NCBI GenBank assembly: GCA_050945275.1
Contig: JBMNSQ010000033.1
Coordinates: 1 to 16,116, forward strand
Direction: 5' to 3'
Source of the DNA: JAAYWY01 sp050945275
GTDB lineage: Bacteria; Bacillota; DTU030; DUMP01
DNA: 16,116 bases
Below, piece by piece: positions 13,264-16,116 of this stretch. Within the stretch, counting starts at the first letter, position 1, and the number at the start of each line of letters is the position of its first letter. The notes beneath the pieces were generated by a model, which was not told where the DNA came from, ran no database searches, and saw nothing but the letters and a program-made list of their open reading frames with translations. Made by a program: the position numbers and the translations under genes.

Positions 13264-14208
13264 ATGGCGGATACCATTATTACAACCAAAAACCTTACCA
13301 AAAGATACGATACCCTTGTGGCCGTAGACCAGCTTAATCTCGAAATTTTCGCTGGTGAGGTATTTGGACTCCTCGGCCCTAACGGAGCCGGAAAAACCAC
13401 CACTATTCTTATGCTGCTGGGACTTACCGAGCCATCAGCAGGAATAGTGAATGTAGCTGGCCACGATCCCACCAGAAACCCCCTCAAAGTGAAACGCCAG
13501 GTAGGCTACCTTCCTGACAACGTTGGGTTTTATGAAGAGTTAACCGGGCGAGAAAATCTGCGTTATACCGCAGAGCTAAACGCCCTCCCCCCACAGGAAA
13601 GAGAAAATCGAATTGACGTTCTCCTTAAGCAGGTAGGCCTTGCAGCAGCTGCTGATCGACCGGTGGGGACCTATTCACGCGGTATGCGTCAAAGGTTAGG
13701 TATTGCCGACGCTTTAGTGAAAGATCCGGCTATTGTAATCCTAGATGAACCCACACTGGGGATTGACCCCGAAGGAACCAGAGAAGTACTGGCAGTAATT
13801 AGGCGCCTAGCCGAAGAAGAGGGGCGCACGGTGCTGTTGTCGTCACACCTGTTGCACCAAATGCAGCAAATTTGTGACCGCGTCGGCATCTTTGTTAAAG
13901 GCAAACTGCTGGCGGCCGGTGGGATTGAAACTTTAGGCGAGTTAGTATTAGCCGGCGAACCGCAAACGGTAGAAGTGGAGGCCAACCCCAGCGATGATCG
14001 ACTACTTAAGGTCATTGCCAGCATACCAGGGGCAGAATCGGTTCGGCGAACTCAAGGTTCGATCGAGGTTACAGCCAACCGAGATATAAGGGCTGCCTTA
14101 AGCCAGACCCTTGTTAGAGAAGGCTATACCTTGCTTCATCTTCGCCAGCGCAAAGGAGACTTGGATGATATTTACCGCCGCTACTTTGCCCGCGAGGAGG
14201 TGAGCTAA
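13264..14208 (+). CDS. ABC transporter ATP-binding protein (ABC-2 / CcmA type)
   Basis: This 314-residue ATPase energises the permease encoded next. It has Walker A GPNGAGKTT (38-46), GYLPDNVGFYEELTGREN in the Q-loop region (81-98), the ABC signature YSRGMRQRL (137-145), Walker B IVILDEP (157-163) and the switch histidine H195 in LLSSHLLHQM. A C-terminal accessory domain (about 215-314) follows, as in the CcmA/NatA/NosF-like export group. The start ATG is two bases after the NEW3 gene stop, and the stop TAA overlaps the permease ATG (TAATG), so the three genes form one translational unit. The cargo cannot be told. Confidence 0.95.
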   Translation: MADTIITTKNLTKRYDTLVAVDQLNLEIFAGEVFGLLGPNGAGKTTTILMLLGLTEPSAGIVNVAGHDPTRNPLKVKRQVGYLPDNVGFYEELTGRENLRYTAELNALPPQERENRIDVLLKQVGLAAAADRPVGTYSRGMRQRLGIADALVKDPAIVILDEPTLGIDPEGTREVLAVIRRLAEEEGRTVLLSSHLLHQMQQICDRVGIFVKGKLLAAGGIETLGELVLAGEPQTVEVEANPSDDRLLKVIASIPGAESVRRTQGSIEVTANRDIRAALSQTLVREGYTLLHLRQRKGDLDDIYRRYFAREEVS

Positions 14209-15233
14209 TGTCTTCTATACAGCAGCTAGCTTCAACGACCAATTCCTGGGCGAAATCGTTACGCCAGATACGCAGCCAACTGGCTGAACAAAACACCGGT
14301 CTTATGGTGCTGTGCCGCAAAGAGTTAGCCGACCATTTAAATAGCAAACGGTTCACCATTATTCTTTTGTTGATAGCACTTACCGGTATGGCCAGTATTT
14401 ATGCCGCTGGTATGGGCATTAGAGGTGCTGTGGAAGGAAAAGAAGCCGAGTTCGTCTTTTTACGACTATTCACCACCGGAGGCAATTCGCTGCCGCCCTT
14501 TATTTCCTTTGTCGCGTTGCTGGCACCACTTATTAGCCTGTCTCTTAGTTTCGACGCTATTTGCGGCGAACGGTCACGGCGCACGCTAAGTCGCCTACTG
14601 GCTCAGCCTATCTACCGGGATGCAGTCATTAACGGTAAGTTCTTAGCGGCACTAATAATCCTAACGGTGATGCTCCTGTCCCTGGGTACATTAGTAGCCG
14701 GTCTAGGTCTTTTGTTAATCGGTGTGCCGCCGACACTAGAAGAGATTGTCCGTATTGGTGTGTTCTTGCTTCTTACCGTAGTCTACATGGCCTTGTGGTG
14801 CGCCTTGGCCACCCTTTTCTCCGTCATCTTTCGCCAAGCTGCCACTTCTGCCTTGGCCAGTATAGCAGTGTGGTTGTTCTTTTCGGTGTTTGCCCAACTT
14901 TTAGTAGGTCTAATGGCCGATGCTATCTTTCCAGTAACCGACCAGGCAACAGCTCAAGTAGCTTTTCATAACCAACAACTAAGGCAATTGTTAGGACGGC
15001 TCTCGCCCGCTACCTTATACAGCGAAGCCGTTGTCGCTATCTTAAACCCCAGTCTTAGGGTTCTGGGTCCGGTCATGATAGAACAGATTGAGGGCGCTAT
15101 CGCCGGCCCATTGCCACTGGGGCAAAGTCTGCTGCTGGTTTGGCCTCACCTTACCGGCTTAGTGGCCGCCACTTTGCTCTGCTTTGCCGCCTCTTATGTT
15201 CTTTTTATGCGCCAGGAAATTAGAGCCGATTAA
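14208..15233 (+). CDS. ABC-2 type permease (NosY-like)
   Basis: This 341-residue membrane protein has an N-terminal cytoplasmic stretch (1-48) and about six membrane helices (49-69, 98-118, 145-172, 184-207, 213-238, 312-333). A larger outside loop lies before the last helix (about 239-311). CGERSRRTLSRLLAQPIYRDAVINGK (119-144) is the cytoplasmic coupling region characteristic of ABC-2/NosY-like permeases. Together with the ATPase it should form an exporter, or a mechanical device working on the NEW3 protein. The start ATG overlaps the ATPase stop by one base and has a strong GAGGAGGTGAG site. No terminator is visible before the sigma gene, so read-through is possible. Confidence 0.92.
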   Translation: MSSIQQLASTTNSWAKSLRQIRSQLAEQNTGLMVLCRKELADHLNSKRFTIILLLIALTGMASIYAAGMGIRGAVEGKEAEFVFLRLFTTGGNSLPPFISFVALLAPLISLSLSFDAICGERSRRTLSRLLAQPIYRDAVINGKFLAALIILTVMLLSLGTLVAGLGLLLIGVPPTLEEIVRIGVFLLLTVVYMALWCALATLFSVIFRQAATSALASIAVWLFFSVFAQLLVGLMADAIFPVTDQATAQVAFHNQQLRQLLGRLSPATLYSEAVVAILNPSLRVLGPVMIEQIEGAIAGPLPLGQSLLLVWPHLTGLVAATLLCFAASYVLFMRQEIRAD

Positions 15234-15253
15234 CACCGCATTCCCTAGAACTT

Positions 15254-15262
15254 TGATATAAT
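15254..15262 (+). promoter_or_regulatory. Extended -10 promoter before the ECF sigma gene
   Basis: TGATATAAT contains a perfect TATAAT with the TGN extension. No -35 hexamer fits at 16-18 bases, which is common for extended -10 promoters. It lies 74 bases before the chosen sigma start. No second TGTAAC/CGTC element is seen in this spacer, so direct autoregulation at this point is not supported. Confidence 0.5.
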
Positions 15263-15284
15263 ATATAGAGGGTCCTAATGCCTG

Positions 15285-15300
15285 TTAGCTTACCAGCTAA
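15285..15300 (+). other. Small hairpin in the sigma factor leader
   Basis: TTAGC and GCTAA pair around a six-base loop TTACCA. Flanking TAAT/ATTA bases could extend it weakly. It has no T-tail, so it is not a terminator; a role in message structure is only possible. Confidence 0.25.
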
Positions 15301-15335
15301 ATTATTAACAACAAACCGAGTTGAAGGTGGACAGC

Positions 15336-15929
15336 GTGCAAGAACAAGCGCCAGCTTTACCTACATCGGTACAAGATGACCGCTCCCAAAAACTCGAATA
15401 CCTTATGCAGCGCTTCGGCGACCAGGTGCTTAAGCTAGCTTACTACTATGTCCGCGACTGTCACTGGGCGGAAGATATTGCCCAAGAGGTCTTCTGCCGG
15501 GTGTATCAAAACTTAGATCGCTTCCGGCAGGAGTCCTCCTACTTTACCTGGATTCACCGCATCACCGTTAATTTGTGCCGGGACCACCTGCGCTCGGCTG
15601 CTTTTCGTCGTCTTATCCCTTGGGGAGACACCTACTCACTGGAACAAGTTGGAACCTGGTCCGAGCCAAGGACAGGAGAATTAGAGAGTAGCGAAATATG
15701 GCGAGAGGTAATGAAGTTGCCGGTAAAATATCGGGTAGTATTAGCTCTTCATTACTTTCACGATCTCTCCACAAGGCAAATCAGTGCCATTACCGGCATG
15801 AAGGAAGGCACAGTAAGGGTTAATCTGAGCCGGGCCCGAAATCGACTGAAGAAAAATTTACAACAGATGGGAGTTGCAGGCCATGAGCGACGAGGAGTTC
15901 CAAGCCAAACTCAAGCAAGCCCGCTCTGA
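15336..15929 (+). CDS. ECF-type RNA polymerase sigma factor
   Basis: This 197-residue sigma-70 family protein has the two-domain ECF layout. Region 2 (about 23-90) contains AEDIAQEVFCRVYQNLDRF and SYFTWIHRITVNLCRDHLR. Region 4 (about 122-176) contains LPVKYRVVLALHYFHDLSTRQISAITGMKEGTVRVNLSRARNRLK, its promoter-binding helix-turn-helix. The start is GTG 15336, five bases after AAGGTGG; a TTG at 15321 overlaps that site. The gene follows the ABC permease by about 100 bases and overlaps the next gene by 47 bases, the usual coupling of a sigma factor to its anti-sigma. A tail of about 20 residues after region 4 lies in this overlap. Targets are unknown, but a candidate site precedes the NEW3 gene. 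Confidence 0.95.
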   Translation: MQEQAPALPTSVQDDRSQKLEYLMQRFGDQVLKLAYYYVRDCHWAEDIAQEVFCRVYQNLDRFRQESSYFTWIHRITVNLCRDHLRSAAFRRLIPWGDTYSLEQVGTWSEPRTGELESSEIWREVMKLPVKYRVVLALHYFHDLSTRQISAITGMKEGTVRVNLSRARNRLKKNLQQMGVAGHERRGVPSQTQASPL

Positions 15930-16116
15930 GGCCCAACAGTTTTTCGCCGACTGGTCTTTTGCTCCTTTGCGGGAAAAAGTCCATAACCGCATACGATCAC
16001 AACCCCAGAATAAGCCTTTACGGTGGCCGTCATGGCTTGTCGGCCAAAAACATCTAATAGCCGCTGCAACCTTGGTTGTACTTACAGCCGCGATTGGACT
16101 TCGGCTGACCCATCAG
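15883..16116 (+). CDS. Putative membrane anti-sigma factor, truncated by the window end
   Basis: An open frame starts at ATG 15883, nine bases after GGGAG, and runs 78 codons to the window end without a stop. The first 55 residues are polar and probably cytoplasmic (MSDEEFQAKLKQARSEA...), and HLIAAATLVVLTAAIGL (about 58-74) looks like a membrane helix. The place directly after and overlapping an ECF sigma gene indicates an anti-sigma factor by analogy. However, the classical HxxxCxxC zinc motif is absent from the visible part, so it would be a non-ZAS type. The outside domain is beyond the window. Confidence 0.65.
   Translation, partial: MSDEEFQAKLKQARSEAQQFFADWSFAPLREKVHNRIRSQPQNKPLRWPSWLVGQKHLIAAATLVVLTAAIGLRLTHQ

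Noticed and set aside
13689..14024. 111-codon leftward frame opposite the ABC ATPase
   Set aside because: It is a Ser-rich antisense reading of conserved ATPase motifs.
1..16116. CRISPR arrays, tRNA or rRNA genes, insertion sequences
   Set aside because: I found no regular spacer repeats, no tRNA T-arm with proper geometry (GGTTCAGAATC at 290-300 has the wrong loop and stem), no rRNA stretches and no transposase.

Overview
The window reads as the chromosome of a Gram-positive anaerobe of the class Clostridia, perhaps a Peptococcaceae or Moorella-like lineage. The evidence is the gene order yaaO-tmk-darA-holB-ricT-yabA-rsmI beside abrB, metG and tatD, which is the conserved Firmicutes cluster near the origin known from Bacillus subtilis. 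Further support comes from a T-box riboswitch in front of metG, an AbrB with a clostridial-type Cys-rich tail, strong AGGAGG ribosome sites and frequent GTG/TTG starts. The taxonomic placement is inference; no rRNA is present.

Layout. Positions 1-516 hold no convincing gene, but contain a near-consensus orphan promoter and several hairpins, one a good terminator for the leftward gene. A leftward DUF151 bifunctional-nuclease-family gene (517-939) is divergent from a rightward ZIP metal transporter (1140-1901), which converges on tatD over a symmetrical terminator. tatD and metG run leftward from a methionine T-box leader (about 5061-4776). abrB (5327-5581) runs rightward and converges on rsmI over a second two-way terminator, which is built into the end of the rsmI coding sequence.

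From 11919 leftward lies the replication, signalling and housekeeping cluster: a PLP decarboxylase-fold protein (yaaO), thymidylate kinase, the c-di-AMP receptor DarA, DNA polymerase III delta prime, RicT, then a membrane-anchored protein with two FMN-binding domains, then yabA and rsmI. The flavoprotein is an insertion relative to B. subtilis. It appears to have its own promoter and terminator. The B. subtilis neighbours yaaR, yabB and yazA are absent.

From 12083 rightward a second module starts: an exported protein with three NEW3-like domains and a C-terminal membrane anchor, an ABC ATPase, an ABC-2 permease, an ECF sigma factor and the start of a membrane protein in the anti-sigma position, cut by the window end. 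A TGTAAC-N17-CGTC element, which resembles an ECF sigma promoter, lies 55 bases before the NEW3 gene. This suggests that the sigma factor encoded 3 kb downstream may control the transporter genes. This possible self-contained, sigma-controlled envelope module is the most interesting part of the window. All assignments were made by reading the sequence; no searches were run.
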